A stretch of DNA of 64,000 bases from Promicromonospora umidemergens (GCF_024171995.1 NZ_JAMTCT010000013.1:112252-176251); one strand, 5' to 3'. Positions 52,601 to 61,329 are shown, numbered from the stretch's first letter. Program-made: numbers and translations. The notes: a model not told the origin generated them from the sequence alone.

Positions 52601-53146
52601 ATCGGAGTTCGGGCTTCCGTCGACCGTGTCGGCTGTTCGCCCAGGCGCACGCTCGGTAGCCGGGCCAACGGCGGCGTCGGGGGCGGGCGCGACGCCGACT
52701 GCGGCCGACGGCGCAGCGAGAGCGGGGTTTAGGGGCAGGGACACGACCAGCATCGACATGGTGGCCACGAGCCGGCCAACCAGGCCCACGGGCACGGGTG
52801 CCAGGTGTGGGCGGTGCAGTTGCCGTGTCTGTCGCGCGACCTCGACCAGGACCTTCCAGGTCAGCCAGGCCCAGATGAGCCAGGCGACGGCGTACCCGAG
52901 CAGCAGGAGCACGCGGGACACATCGCCGCCGAGGAGCACGATGCGCGCCGTCTCCAGGTCCAACCAGGCCGGCAGCACCAGTGGCCGTGCGGCCAACAGA
53001 CCGGCCGGGAGCCCGACTACCAGGAGCAGGACACAGAGCATCGCACCCAGGCCACGCAACCTGTCCGCCGCGGTGACACGAGCTGGCGGTTCGCCGGGCC
53101 GCGTAGCGGAGTAGACAGGGAGCTGGTGGTTGGTGGTGCGGGTCAT
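49685..53146 (-). CDS. Membrane protein with two outer LysM domains and an inner winged-helix/BTAD-like part
   Basis: 1153 residues. Three N-terminal membrane helices (about 33-51, 66-94, 122-145) precede LysM 1 (about 208-258, YVVRRGDTLWGLAE) and LysM 2 (about 277-332, HTVRPGETLTGIAR), an acidic linker, a fourth membrane helix (about 440-460), and then about 690 inner residues. The C-terminal part has a winged-helix-like segment (ALHPRGVTLEQVELVTGAVSNDVRYRITSLRHYLG) and a helical BTAD-like repeat. The layout could sense the cell wall and control genes inside. It is translated right after the TadG-like gene (ATGA), as often seen in actinobacterial Tad loci. Confidence 0.8.
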   Translation of the reverse strand: MTRTTNHQLPVYSATRPGEPPARVTAADRLRGLGAMLCVLLLVVGLPAGLLAARPLVLPAWLDLETARIVLLGGDVSRVLLLLGYAVAWLIWAWLTWKVLVEVARQTRQLHRPHLAPVPVGLVGRLVATMSMLVVSLPLNPALAAPSAAVGVAPAPDAAVGPATERAPGRTADTVDGSPNSDAPAASARTKGHAGDEAVSRPEARVVSYVVRRGDTLWGLAESRFGDGRRYTEIHDLNRDTLGPNPGLLPAGATILLPDSTPDTRDDEAEGTDSAKHTVRPGETLTGIARDHYGDPARYTTIAQASKDTVQPGGEHLTDPDHIKPGWILTLPGSRAAEPETDFAAHKELPSQGAHPTQPKPTRNASGEPAPVPRPDADNDDQAEDRPAVPGPTGSRADSPWVTPTPQVDDQGSNEDDDETGQAEGSSQDAEDEASAWLLPGVAAGGAILAAGLHVTVTRARSRRERLRRPGRMVAPTPPDLVPAVATARFVGGDRVSDVQRLDRLLRALAGPHLVSGLPRPQLAAVELTADQAVLHLTAPATLPEPWTGDGTRWATPLAAAPQECRDLVPYPVLVTVGVDQDGHAWLLDLEHLRTVAVTGDDENVIAFGRHLVAELAVNPWTVNLTTHAAGIGHGAAGLSQYRVEEDEDTAFLDPITTYVRHSASETPGEDHEWFHAVVTTKPSDELSALGTAIHAHPGRASAVVITLGVEPRPDDVVLAMLDGRLRIELPDAGLDLDLVPARISGEELAACARLVEVTRDPSDVANPLADTITGRAIADDATAPTVQVTERPDDPDTAAGPWSILPGTDVEYITRTANTREDLSRLAPVVQPADARPDGEGLSRVGDEVARHDQADMDAALDQDLADWWNQDTDRPRIEVLGAVSMWGAGPAITDPTPTVRKAIKAVTERESMFTHLAAFIALHPRGVTLEQVELVTGAVSNDVRYRITSLRHYLGTRPDGTSRIPHGKAGRPKADDPPHLYRIENALVDAHLFRRLYQRAIRRGADGLPDLVTALELVGGRPFTLAKDDPRWLWAAESEGLADQYTALIGDVAHLVVTRAILDGDLALARRACETWRACDPASEALAADDRLTTLAEGHPDQARQIAAELWTRNDDETGPTGPSERTQRITEAHDGYAAERVEATARPDEK

Positions 53147-53625
53147 TGTTCTGCTCCTCCCACGACGCGGACCAGACGAGCCGAGGCAGTCACCTCGACC
53201 GGGAACGGTCCCAGACCGATCCGGCCCAGGATCTGTGGCGTGTAGGTGTCGCGGACGGCGACATGGACCTGGTCACCCTCCACCCACGCGGTGCCAGGCA
53301 TGTCCGACTCGGCTAGGAAGACGCTCGCGGCGTCGACGGCGGCGGCAGGGTCGACGGTGAAGTCGCCGCCGGCGAGCACGCTGGCGGCGTCCAGCTGCTG
53401 GCCGCCGGTCCGGGCAGCCTGGGCGGCCACCGCGTAGGCGTGCTGCTGGGCGTGCAGCTGGGAGCCGAGGTCCAGGACCACGCCGACGATCAGGATGAGG
53501 CCGACGGTGGCGGTGATCATCCACACGGACACCGAGCCACCCTGATCAGCTTCGCGGTCGCGGCGCGAGCACCAACGCCGAACGGGCTCGACGGGGCGAG
53601 TTGTATGCGGCTCGTTGCGGTTCAT
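53143..53625 (-). CDS. TadG/TadE-like pilus protein (Rv3654c-type)
   Basis: 160 residues from the ATG at 53625. One N-terminal membrane helix follows a GSVSVWMI motif, the SxSxW/E form of TadE-like minor pilins, then AAQAARTGGQQLDAA as in the short actinobacterial TadE-like proteins. It would be a minor pilin or assembly factor. Overlaps both neighbours (ATGA). Confidence 0.78.
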   Translation of the reverse strand: MNRNEPHTTRPVEPVRRWCSRRDREADQGGSVSVWMITATVGLILIVGVVLDLGSQLHAQQHAYAVAAQAARTGGQQLDAASVLAGGDFTVDPAAAVDAASVFLAESDMPGTAWVEGDQVHVAVRDTYTPQILGRIGLGPFPVEVTASARLVRVVGGAEQ

Positions 53626-54092
53626 GAGGTCGACCTCCACGAATCAACCGGCGAGGTGGCTGCTCGGCTCACGGTGTGGGTGATGGGCCCGAGGGCGAGG
53701 TCGGTGAGGTTGACCTCGCACGACACAGTGACGGTGATCTGTGATGGCTCACCGGGGGTGGACGAGTACCGCGAGGTGTCCACGCTCGTGCTGCTCGACA
53801 TGCATGTCAGGTCCTGGTTGGTAAGGCTCGCGCTGGCAGCTTCCTGCGCCCGCGCGGGGGCGAGCGTGATGTCGCGGGTGATGGAGGCGGTGCGGGCGGC
53901 GTCGTAGGCGGCGGTCTCGACCACCTGTCGTGCCGTCACCACCCGGCCTGCCAGCAGGACCAGGGCCAGCAGCAGCCCGAAACCCACCACATTCACGGCC
54001 ATCTCGAGCGACGCCGAGCCCGCCTCGGTGTTTCCGGTGCGAGCGGCGCCGGTGTGCCTCTTGGCGGCGCGGGCAGCGTTGATGTGATTCAT
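53622..54092 (-). CDS. tadE: TadE-like minor pilin
   Basis: 156 residues. GSASLEMAVNVVGFGLLLALVLLAGRV has the E5-like glutamate and hydrophobic helix of TadE proteins, followed by VVETAAYDAARTAS. It probably joins the pilus as a minor subunit. Overlaps both neighbours by 4 bp. Confidence 0.82.
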   Translation of the reverse strand: MNHINAARAAKRHTGAARTGNTEAGSASLEMAVNVVGFGLLLALVLLAGRVVTARQVVETAAYDAARTASITRDITLAPARAQEAASASLTNQDLTCMSSSTSVDTSRYSSTPGEPSQITVTVSCEVNLTDLALGPITHTVSRAATSPVDSWRSTS

Positions 54093-54532
54093 GGGGTCAC
54101 GCTTCGGGTGAGGGTTTCCGCTGGCGCCGAGGCGACGGCGGAGACCTCGGGTTCGAATCCGGGCAGGATTGAGTAGGCCTGTGCCGTGATCTGGACTTGC
54201 ACGGTCGTGGCGTTACGGGTGGCACTCACCGACCACTCGGTCAGCGCGTCGTCGCCGACCTGGTCCAGGAACGACGTCGCGGCAGCGGTGCCGTCGGTGC
54301 CGGTGCCGTACTCGGCCGCGGCGGCGAACGCGCCCTGGTTGGCTGCGGCGATCACGACCTGCCGGGCGTGATGGACCAGCCCGGCCTGCACACAGATGAA
54401 GAACAGCCCGAGCAGGGCGGGCAGTGCGACGATCATCTCGAGCGTGATGGAGCCTCGGTCGTCGCGCCGCCCGGGCCCGGTCACTTTCTGTCGGGTCGCT
54501 CGCTGTCGAGCAGCCGGCCGTGGGGTCATCAT
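54089..54532 (-). CDS. tadE: TadE-like minor pilin (second)
   Basis: 147 residues. RGSITLEMIVALPALLGLFFICVQ is the TadE signature with the conserved Glu, then ARQVVIAAANQGAFAAAAEYG. Paired TadE-like genes are usual in Tad loci. Two base pairs separate it from the pilin-like gene. Confidence 0.82.
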   Translation of the reverse strand: MMTPRPAARQRATRQKVTGPGRRDDRGSITLEMIVALPALLGLFFICVQAGLVHHARQVVIAAANQGAFAAAAEYGTGTDGTAAATSFLDQVGDDALTEWSVSATRNATTVQVQITAQAYSILPGFEPEVSAVASAPAETLTRSVTP

Positions 54533-54534
54533 GG

Positions 54535-54762
54535 TCAGGGGTTCGGGCTGATGATCTTTGCCGACTCGGACTCGGCGTACTGGGTCACCACGGCGATCAC
54601 GATCCCGGCCACGACGAGCAGGGCGACTGCCCAGGAGACGAACTCCAGCGTGATCCCGCCGGCCTCCCGATCGAGCTCGGTCCGCTGCCGTCGTGACGGG
54701 TCCGTGAGCCGGTCGAAGAGCATGGTCTGGGCTACCTGGAGGGTGACGTACAGGTGAAGCAT
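54535..54762 (-). CDS. Flp-pilin-like small membrane protein
   Basis: 75 residues. GGITLEFVSWAVALLVVAGIVIAVVTQYAES has a prepilin-like glutamate within the hydrophobic helix, so it is a candidate major or minor pilin. The sequence before it is long and basic for a prepilin leader (about 37 residues). No prepilin peptidase is seen in the window; a chromosomal one would be needed. Confidence 0.68.
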   Translation of the reverse strand: MLHLYVTLQVAQTMLFDRLTDPSRRQRTELDREAGGITLEFVSWAVALLVVAGIVIAVVTQYAESESAKIISPNP

Positions 54763-54873
54763 GAGGGTGGTCCTTCCGTCGGTCCGGCGACGTCAGCCGC
54801 CGGGTCTGGGGTACTGATGGGCGGGCCCCTCCTTCTTCGAATCCGGGTGGTTATGCGGGCAGGGGAGTGGGGG

Positions 54874-55782
54874 TCAGGTGTTCTGGAAGATCCGCAGGAC
54901 GGCGGGGGCCATCAGCAGCGCGAGAAACACGACACCGAGCAGGGATCGGGGTATGTCCATGCGTTCGTTGGCCGCGTTGGCGGCGGCCAGGTCATCGGTG
55001 ACCAGCGCTGCACGCAGCGCGGTCCGTTGCGCCTGCAGACTGGCTGCGACGGCGGTGCCCTCCTCGCCCGCCAGGCGCAGCACGTGGGCGACGTTCGCCA
55101 GCTCCGGCAAGGTCAGCTCGTCCCCGAGGGCTTCCAGTGCGTCCCAGGGGGATTGCCCGGAGGTGCGTGACTGGGTCAGCTCCTGGCTGATCCGGGCCCA
55201 GACCCAGTGGTCACCGGCCGCGGCGGCGTGTTCCATGGCCTGCCGCACACCGGACCCGCCGGCACGTTCGAAGGCGACCGCTTCGACGTAGGTGGCTACC
55301 TCTCGCCGCAGCTCGGTGCGCATCTTCTTCGCGTCGTCGATGGCGTTGTAGTTCGGGACGAAGAACATCACCACGGCCAGGAAGACCGCACCGGCTACGG
55401 AGACCACCGGCGGCAGCTCCAGCCCGAACAGGCCCACGACCCAAACGGCCAGGGGCGCGATCGCCAGACCATAGGCGGCGAACACGATCCTCTCTCCGTA
55501 GAACCGGGTCAGCGACCGGCCCAGCAGATTCAGTTCCTTGACCGGGGTCCGCAGCCATACCGTGTCGGGCACGTTGCGCATCGCCCAAGTCCCGAGGCGT
55601 TCGACACCGTCCTGCGGTGCGGGCTGGACCCGGACACTCGGGATCATGGTGCGCGACGGGGCCAGTGCAGCCAGCGCCTTGACGGGATCGACCCGGGCGG
55701 GCGCAAAGAAGTAGATGCCCAGCAGCGTCAACCCGAGAGCAAGGAGGCCGCCGACGATCACGGCGCCGGCCAGGCCGGTCAT
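54874..55782 (-). CDS. tadC: TadC inner-membrane platform protein
   Basis: 302 residues, type II secretion F domain. Membrane helices at both ends and in the middle (VIVGGLLALGLTLLGIYFF, VFLAVVMFFVP, LGVVFLALLMAPAVLRIF) with the T2SSF helical core (about 150-270, EVATYVEAVAFERAGG). Works with TadB as the platform for the TadA motor. Overlaps tadB (ATGA). Confidence 0.88.
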   Translation of the reverse strand: MTGLAGAVIVGGLLALGLTLLGIYFFAPARVDPVKALAALAPSRTMIPSVRVQPAPQDGVERLGTWAMRNVPDTVWLRTPVKELNLLGRSLTRFYGERIVFAAYGLAIAPLAVWVVGLFGLELPPVVSVAGAVFLAVVMFFVPNYNAIDDAKKMRTELRREVATYVEAVAFERAGGSGVRQAMEHAAAAGDHWVWARISQELTQSRTSGQSPWDALEALGDELTLPELANVAHVLRLAGEEGTAVAASLQAQRTALRAALVTDDLAAANAANERMDIPRSLLGVVFLALLMAPAVLRIFQNT

Positions 55783-56708
55783 GACGCCCCTCCCCAGGCG
55801 CCGACCGGGGCAGACGGGACAGGGGAGGTGAGAACCGTGGCGCGCACACGCCGGTCACGTTCCGCGCGAGCCTGAACGCCGAGGCTCCGGGCAGGCGGCT
55901 TGCCCCGGGCGATACGGTCCAGCCAGACCAGCGTGCCGAGGTAGGCACCGATCAGCGCCGCGAGGACCACCTGTCCCAGGACGGTGGTGTACGGCTCGGC
56001 GTACTCCCCGCTGAACGCCAGGGCGACCAGCACACCGACGAAAAGGATCGTCACCCAGCGAGCCGTGGCCCGGGACTTGGCCCGGTCTGCCGCGACCTGA
56101 CGGCGCGAGCGAACATCGGCTGCTGCCGAGTCGGCCACCGCCTCCAGCATCGCAGCCAGCCCGGTGCCGCGACGGCGAGCGGCCAGCGAGAGCTCAATGG
56201 CGATGAGGTCACCGGTCGGGTCGTGAAGGTCTTCGGCGAACGCCCGGACCGCCGCTTCGGTGTCCCACCGGGCGTCCACCCGGTGAACGAGCTGTTCGAC
56301 GGGCTTCTTGATCGGTGCCGGGGCTGCCCGTTGCGAGTCCCGCAGTGCCTGCTCCAGGCCGATCCCGACGGTGATCACCCCGGCGAGCGAGCGACACCAC
56401 TCGGCCATGGCGTCCAGGCGAGCGATCTGATCGGTCTCGGCCCGATTGGACAACAGCGCGGGCAGGCCGATCACCGCGGCGGGGATCCCGACCAGCGCGA
56501 GCAGCATCCCCGTGACTGTCCAGACGACGATCCCGCCGACCAGTCCCGCTCCGATCAGCATCCAACTGCGGCGCGAGACACGCGCGAGGCGGCTGCGGTG
56601 CCAGGTGCCTGGGCGTGGGAGGAGGGCCCATGCCCGCCACCAGGCGACCAGGAAGAAGACACTGAGCCCGATGAGAGCACCGGTGGTGATCGCGAGCCAC
56701 ATGGTCAC
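55779..56708 (-). CDS. tadB: TadB inner-membrane platform protein
   Basis: 309 residues, type II secretion F domain. N-terminal helices (about 5-25 and 55-75), a T2SSF core with DAMAEWCRSLAGVITVGIGLEQAL and ELSLAARRRGTGLAAMLEAVADS, then two C-terminal helices. Overlaps the tadA stop (GTGA). Confidence 0.88.
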   Translation of the reverse strand: MTMWLAITTGALIGLSVFFLVAWWRAWALLPRPGTWHRSRLARVSRRSWMLIGAGLVGGIVVWTVTGMLLALVGIPAAVIGLPALLSNRAETDQIARLDAMAEWCRSLAGVITVGIGLEQALRDSQRAAPAPIKKPVEQLVHRVDARWDTEAAVRAFAEDLHDPTGDLIAIELSLAARRRGTGLAAMLEAVADSAAADVRSRRQVAADRAKSRATARWVTILFVGVLVALAFSGEYAEPYTTVLGQVVLAALIGAYLGTLVWLDRIARGKPPARSLGVQARAERDRRVRATVLTSPVPSAPVGAWGGAS

Positions 56709-58252
56709 CGGCCCCCGATGCTCTGGGCGGCTGCGTAGGCGGCCAGGTCGAAACGGCGCCGGGCGAGGCTGCGGTACTCGTCCGGCAGCACACCGGGCAC
56801 CAGTTGACCGTCAGGTCCGGTGGTGAACACCCGAGTAGACGCGAATGTCCCGGGCTGGTCGCCGCGGCTGATCGCCACGATCTCGGTCACCCGCCGCCGG
56901 ACCGTGGCAGGGCGAGCACCACCACGGTGGGCATGCTCGTCGTCCTCGTCGGGGAGGGTCAGTTCGATGTGGACCACCAAGTCGATCGCCTGGGCCAGCT
57001 TGGCGGTCACCATGTCGTGGGTGAACTGGGCGCCGGCCTCCATAGCGCACGTGGTCAGCTTCTCGATCGCGTCGATGGCGCCCCGGGCGTGGGTCGTGGA
57101 CAACGATCCGGACCCGTTCTCCATCGTCTTGAGCATCGCGATCACCTCAGGCCCGCGGATCTCGCCGACGACGGTCCGCTGCACGTTGAACCGCAGGCTG
57201 TCCCACACGGCGTCGGACAGCGTGTACTCGCCGGCCTGCCGCCCGTCCGGGCCGATCTCCCCCGTGCCTGGTCGTGCCTCCCACGCCCGCACGAACCGCC
57301 GCCGCTCCTGCAGACGCAGCTCGGCCTCTGTTTCGATGGTGGCGATCTGCTCGAGCGGGTGGATGTGCGAGCACAAGGCCCGCACGAGCGTCGTCTTGCC
57401 CGCACCGGGAGAGCCGGACACCACGATGGAGCGTCGGTCCCGGACCGCCGCGGCTAGGAACTGCGCCGCCAACGGGGTCATGACGCCGTCCCGGGCGAGG
57501 TCGTCCAGGGAGACCTCGACGACGCGGTGGCGGCGGATGGTGACCTGGGGTCGCGGGGTGACCCAGGCGACCGCGGCCAGTCGTGACCCGTCGTCCAGCT
57601 GCAGGTGCAGGCGTGGCCGCGCCTCGGAGAAGATCCGCGGGTTGGCCTCGGAACGGGAGGCGAGGAACTGCAAGAACTCGATGAGTTGCTCGTCGCTGTC
57701 GGCGACCTGCGGGCCGGCGACCAAGGCGCCGTCGTTGAGCTCGAGCCACACCTCGTCGAAGCCGTAGATCAGGACGTTCTCGACGCGCTTGTCCTCCAGG
57801 AGCGGTTGCAGCCGGCCCATCCGGTACAGAGCGTCGAACACCGCCTGCGCCAGCTCACTTTGCTGCAGAGTGCTCAACGTGCCGCCGTCGGTGTTCGCCC
57901 GGCTGACCCTGATCTGCGCGATCAAGCCCTGGATGATGTCCCAAGCGAGTTGCTCGCGGGCGGGACGGTCGAGAGGGCCCTCCGCGGCTGAGGCCCGCGC
58001 TGCCAGGTCCTTCGACGCCTGCGTGCGCAGACTGGCCACCAGGCTCCAGTTCACGTCGGGGCCGAGGTGTACCGTGCCGGACGGCGCCACCCACGGGTTG
58101 GCACCCGTGCCGGCAGATAGTCCAGGAGTAGTCGGTGCCACAGTGGTCGTGTCGGGCAGTGGTTCGGTCAGGAACGGGATCGACGTGGGACGGGGCAGGT
58201 CGTAGTCAGGGCTGCTGTCATCGGCGGATCGGGTGTCACGCAGAGCGGTCAT
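56705..58252 (-). CDS. tadA: TadA/CpaF secretion ATPase
   Basis: 515 residues. Walker A is GSPGAGKTTL (280-289), with the Asp box and RTVVGEIRGPEVIAMLKTMENGSGSLSTTHA (Walker B region and His box) typical of CpaF. The N-terminal 100 residues include a Pro/Thr-rich linker. The hexamer powers assembly of Tad pili. Stop overlaps tadB. Confidence 0.93.
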   Translation of the reverse strand: MTALRDTRSADDSSPDYDLPRPTSIPFLTEPLPDTTTVAPTTPGLSAGTGANPWVAPSGTVHLGPDVNWSLVASLRTQASKDLAARASAAEGPLDRPAREQLAWDIIQGLIAQIRVSRANTDGGTLSTLQQSELAQAVFDALYRMGRLQPLLEDKRVENVLIYGFDEVWLELNDGALVAGPQVADSDEQLIEFLQFLASRSEANPRIFSEARPRLHLQLDDGSRLAAVAWVTPRPQVTIRRHRVVEVSLDDLARDGVMTPLAAQFLAAAVRDRRSIVVSGSPGAGKTTLVRALCSHIHPLEQIATIETEAELRLQERRRFVRAWEARPGTGEIGPDGRQAGEYTLSDAVWDSLRFNVQRTVVGEIRGPEVIAMLKTMENGSGSLSTTHARGAIDAIEKLTTCAMEAGAQFTHDMVTAKLAQAIDLVVHIELTLPDEDDEHAHRGGARPATVRRRVTEIVAISRGDQPGTFASTRVFTTGPDGQLVPGVLPDEYRSLARRRFDLAAYAAAQSIGGR

Positions 58253-59028
58253 GCGCGCACCTCCAGGGTGCGGTGGTGCGCGAGCACGGTCTGCAGCGTT
58301 GCGACCGCGGCATTCAGCGATCGCACGTATTTGCTGGTCTCGAACGAGCCCGGCTGCCTGCTGCCCTGGGAGTAGAACTCGGCGCCCTTGGGGTCCCAGG
58401 CCACCTGCGCCATCAAGGGAAGGGACAGGGAAGCGGCTATCTCACGCCCCGTGTAGGGGCGCTTCTCACCGACTAGCAGCAGACCTGGGTTGCGCCACAG
58501 CGACTCGCGCACCACGACGTCGGCCCACGGACGAGCGCCTGCCAGGGACGGCAGCGATGACCTCAGGGTCAGGAGGGTCACGTCGGCCGAAGCGAGCACC
58601 GGACCTGGTGAGCCTGGGTAGCCGAGCGCGCCGGCGTCCACGATCACGTCGGTGCCTTCGGCGTCAAGCTCGGCCAGCGCCTGGGCGATCGGCTCCCACT
58701 GTCCACGCAGCGTCGGGGCCTGGGTGTGTGTCCGCAGGCCGGCCACGAACGACGCCTGCGTCCCCTCGAAGGGCAGCGCGACCTCCCGCAGAGCGTCCGC
58801 CGGGGCCAGCGACGACAGCGCGAGCTCGACCAGGCCCGTCTCGTAGGGCCCGGCGCCCTGGAACCACCCCGCCAGCAGCGCGGACAACCCGCGCGGGTCG
58901 GCCTCGAGCAACAACACGGGCCTTGGCCAGGCCAACGTCAGGCCCAGGCAGGTGCTGCTGACACCTGGCGCACCGTTCGTCGAGGCGAGAGCGATCACGG
59001 CCACCTCACTCACCCCCGCCGGCGGCAT
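58249..59028 (-). CDS. tadZ: TadZ/CpaE-like MinD-family protein
   Basis: 259 residues. A ParA/MinD-like fold with a degenerate P-loop (STNGAPGVSSTCLGL, no Lys-Thr pair) and VLLLEADPRG where the deviant Walker A family has D-x-D. TadZ/CpaE proteins place the pilus at the pole or membrane and often have an altered P-loop. A GTG at 59013 is the alternative start; it overlaps the SAF gene stop. Confidence 0.78.
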   Translation of the reverse strand: MPPAGVSEVAVIALASTNGAPGVSSTCLGLTLAWPRPVLLLEADPRGLSALLAGWFQGAGPYETGLVELALSSLAPADALREVALPFEGTQASFVAGLRTHTQAPTLRGQWEPIAQALAELDAEGTDVIVDAGALGYPGSPGPVLASADVTLLTLRSSLPSLAGARPWADVVVRESLWRNPGLLLVGEKRPYTGREIAASLSLPLMAQVAWDPKGAEFYSQGSRQPGSFETSKYVRSLNAAVATLQTVLAHHRTLEVRA

Positions 59029-59689
59029 CCGAAGTCACGGCGGAGTCGTGGACGAGGGAAGCCCGTCCGGCGACCACGGCATCCGACAGTGCAACAGCTT
59101 CCTCGTGCGGGACCAGCACCTCCACGACGGTCCGCGATGCGCCTACGCGGACAGCCGCGACCTGCGCCGAGGTGTAGGTCGGCTCGGCGTCGGACTGAGC
59201 GGTCGCAGCGGACACGACAACCCGCACCGCGTCACCCGGTTCCAGCGAGAGCTCACCGGACTGATCCGGGGTCAACGTCACCCTGACCACCGACTGCCCC
59301 TCGGGCGGGAACGCGTCCTCGGACACCAAGCCGGGGGACAGGACCCCGCCCGCCTCGACCGCGCCGGTGACGCGCTGACCGATCAGTGCGGCAGCATCCC
59401 GACCGGGGATGGCCGAGACCGAAGGGTCCAGGGTGACCGAGACGACCTGGACGTCGTCAGCATCCACCACCTCGTAGGCGTCCAGGTCGTGGGCCGCGAT
59501 CACGATGTCCTGCGACGTGGACATGAGCATCCATGTGACCAGGCCGAGCACACCGCCGGTGGCCAACGCCGCGCAGGCCAGGACCGCGAGCCAGGGCTGG
59601 CGTCGTAACACTGGCGGTGCAATGGGCGGCCGGGTAGCCGCTGGTTCATGGTCGGTTGCGTTCTGTCGTGTGGTGGTGGATTCGGACAT
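59006..59689 (-). CDS. cpaB: SAF-domain protein, CpaB/RcpC-like
   Basis: 227 residues; AAGGGGG lies before the start. A membrane helix (about 32-55) is followed by a SAF domain (about 62-150: VIAAHDLDAYEVVDADDVQVVSV, then LIGQRVTGAVEAGGVL). CpaB-type SAF proteins belong to Tad pilus assembly complexes. Confidence 0.8.
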   Translation of the reverse strand: MSESTTTRQNATDHEPAATRPPIAPPVLRRQPWLAVLACAALATGGVLGLVTWMLMSTSQDIVIAAHDLDAYEVVDADDVQVVSVTLDPSVSAIPGRDAAALIGQRVTGAVEAGGVLSPGLVSEDAFPPEGQSVVRVTLTPDQSGELSLEPGDAVRVVVSAATAQSDAEPTYTSAQVAAVRVGASRTVVEVLVPHEEAVALSDAVVAGRASLVHDSAVTSDAAGGGE

Positions 59690-59713
59690 TTGTGCCCCCT
59701 TTTGGGCGCCCGC

Positions 59714-60745
59714 TTAGCTCACGAGCACCTGACCCTCTGCCACGATCACCTGTGTCTGGGCCACCAACGGGTCCATGGCGATCGTCCCGGTCTGCCCGGC
59801 ACCAGCCCACTCGACCGTCCAGGTCGAGGTAGCCGTCACCGTGTAAGCGCCGTCCGGCCGGGTGCCGGACTCACGCAGAAAGACATGGCCGCAGTCGGGT
59901 GACGGCGTCGCCCCGAATTCGGCTCGGTACGCAGTCCCGGCATCGCAGGAGAGCGTGGTGCCGTCATCCAGGTCCCAGACGACGTCGGTCACCTTGGCCG
60001 TGACCGTGACGGTCACGCCGCGCACGGTCGCAGACGCCGAGGCCGGGCCGAACGTCTCCTCGGACGGATGGTCGACCCACAACCAGACCGGTAGCCCGAC
60101 TACCGCCGTGGCCGGCGGCTGCGGCGCCATCCCGATCTCGACCGCCCGCAGGTCCAGCTTTGCCAGCGCCTCCCGTGCGACTTCGCCCGGCGTCGGCGGA
60201 GCCTGCGCGGCTGTCGGCGGATCGAATAGGTAGATCAGAGCCGTCTGCCCTGTGGACGGGTAGTAGCAGTCGTAGACCTTGCCCTGCTCGTCGCCGACGC
60301 CGAAGTTCTCGTCAAAGTGCTGCCACACCGCCGACGACTGCGGCGGTTGCGGATCAGACGGCGTCGCACTCGCATAGCACTCCGCATCCGCCTGCCAGAT
60401 CCCATGCGCCGACGTGCACGGCACCGGCTGGGGCTTGACGCCATCAGTCCGCACGCACGCCGGCTTACCGTCGTCCTTGTTGGCCGATCGGCTCACGCCT
60501 TCGCTACCTTGCGCATCCGCAGATCTACTGGACTCGCGAGAATCGTGGTGGCCAGTGCGGCTCCCGCGACCGGGAACTGTCACATCCGCCGTGCACGTCC
60601 CAGTGAATTGGTCCACGGCGGTCTTGCAGTCGCCGTCAGCACCTAAGACAGACCCGAGCGATATGGCAGGAACCTCTGAATGCAGCACGAACAGTCCCGC
60701 TGCCGCGAGACTGGCCACGAGTAGACGGCTCAGCGGGCGGCGCAT
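59714..60745 (-). CDS. Exported hypothetical protein
   Basis: 343 residues with an N-terminal signal or anchor (about 6-25). Contains conserved Cys pairs and a DCYYPSTGQTALIYLFDPP segment. The C-terminal half is beta-rich (VTVTVTAKVTDVVWDLDDG; TATSTWTVEW), with a PKD-like feel. Proteins of this kind sit next to Tad genes in actinobacteria. Overlaps the upstream lipoprotein by 16 bp. Confidence 0.7.
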   Translation of the reverse strand: MRRPLSRLLVASLAAAGLFVLHSEVPAISLGSVLGADGDCKTAVDQFTGTCTADVTVPGRGSRTGHHDSRESSRSADAQGSEGVSRSANKDDGKPACVRTDGVKPQPVPCTSAHGIWQADAECYASATPSDPQPPQSSAVWQHFDENFGVGDEQGKVYDCYYPSTGQTALIYLFDPPTAAQAPPTPGEVAREALAKLDLRAVEIGMAPQPPATAVVGLPVWLWVDHPSEETFGPASASATVRGVTVTVTAKVTDVVWDLDDGTTLSCDAGTAYRAEFGATPSPDCGHVFLRESGTRPDGAYTVTATSTWTVEWAGAGQTGTIAMDPLVAQTQVIVAEGQVLVS

Positions 60746-61329
60746 GGCTTGCGCTCCAGTGTCTTGCGGTCAGCAACGAGCCAACCGGACTCGCGATCAT
60801 CGCCGTAGTTCGGGTTGGACACCCACAGTCGTTCCCAGGTCCGGTCGGGACGGTTTGTCGCGACCTGCGACTCTCCCGACCTGTCGACGACGTCGACACC
60901 CGTGACGTCGTAGCAGACGTCAATCTGAATGGTCGGATCGGGATCCTCCAGCGATACAGACTGGGTTGTGAGCTCGACGACCGTAATCGCGCCGGTCTTG
61001 TGCCAGCCGTCGTCGGCCCACTGAGTGAACGTGTTCTGGAGCCTGAGCAGCTCGGCACTTGTGGCCACTGACTTCAGCGGCTCAAGGTCAGAGGGGTCTG
61101 TAGCAACAGCATCGGTGGTGCGGTAGTACTCGTGCACGAGTTCCGTCGCGTTGGCAGCAGCATGCTGCGCTTCCGTCGTCGGGCTGGTGCTCGGAGAAGG
61201 GGAGGACGTCGAACTCGCTGCGGTCGTGGGTGACGTCGACATCGACGGCTCTGTGGCAAAAGAGGTGCACCCCGCGGCGGCAAACACCGCGGCGGTCACG
61301 ATTGCGATCGTGCTGGGCCGAACTCTCAT
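60730..61329 (-). CDS. Exported lipoprotein
   Basis: 199 residues with GAAGGAG before the start. A lipobox AAGC follows the signal peptide (about residues 6-20). After a Ser/Thr-rich linker, residues 60-199 form an NTF2-like domain (TELVHEYYRTTDAVATDP, then WERLWVSNPNYGDD). It is the first gene of the Tad-linked run and probably sits at the outer face of the membrane. Confidence 0.78.
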   Translation of the reverse strand: MRVRPSTIAIVTAAVFAAAGCTSFATEPSMSTSPTTAASSTSSPSPSTSPTTEAQHAAANATELVHEYYRTTDAVATDPSDLEPLKSVATSAELLRLQNTFTQWADDGWHKTGAITVVELTTQSVSLEDPDPTIQIDVCYDVTGVDVVDRSGESQVATNRPDRTWERLWVSNPNYGDDRESGWLVADRKTLERKPCAAR

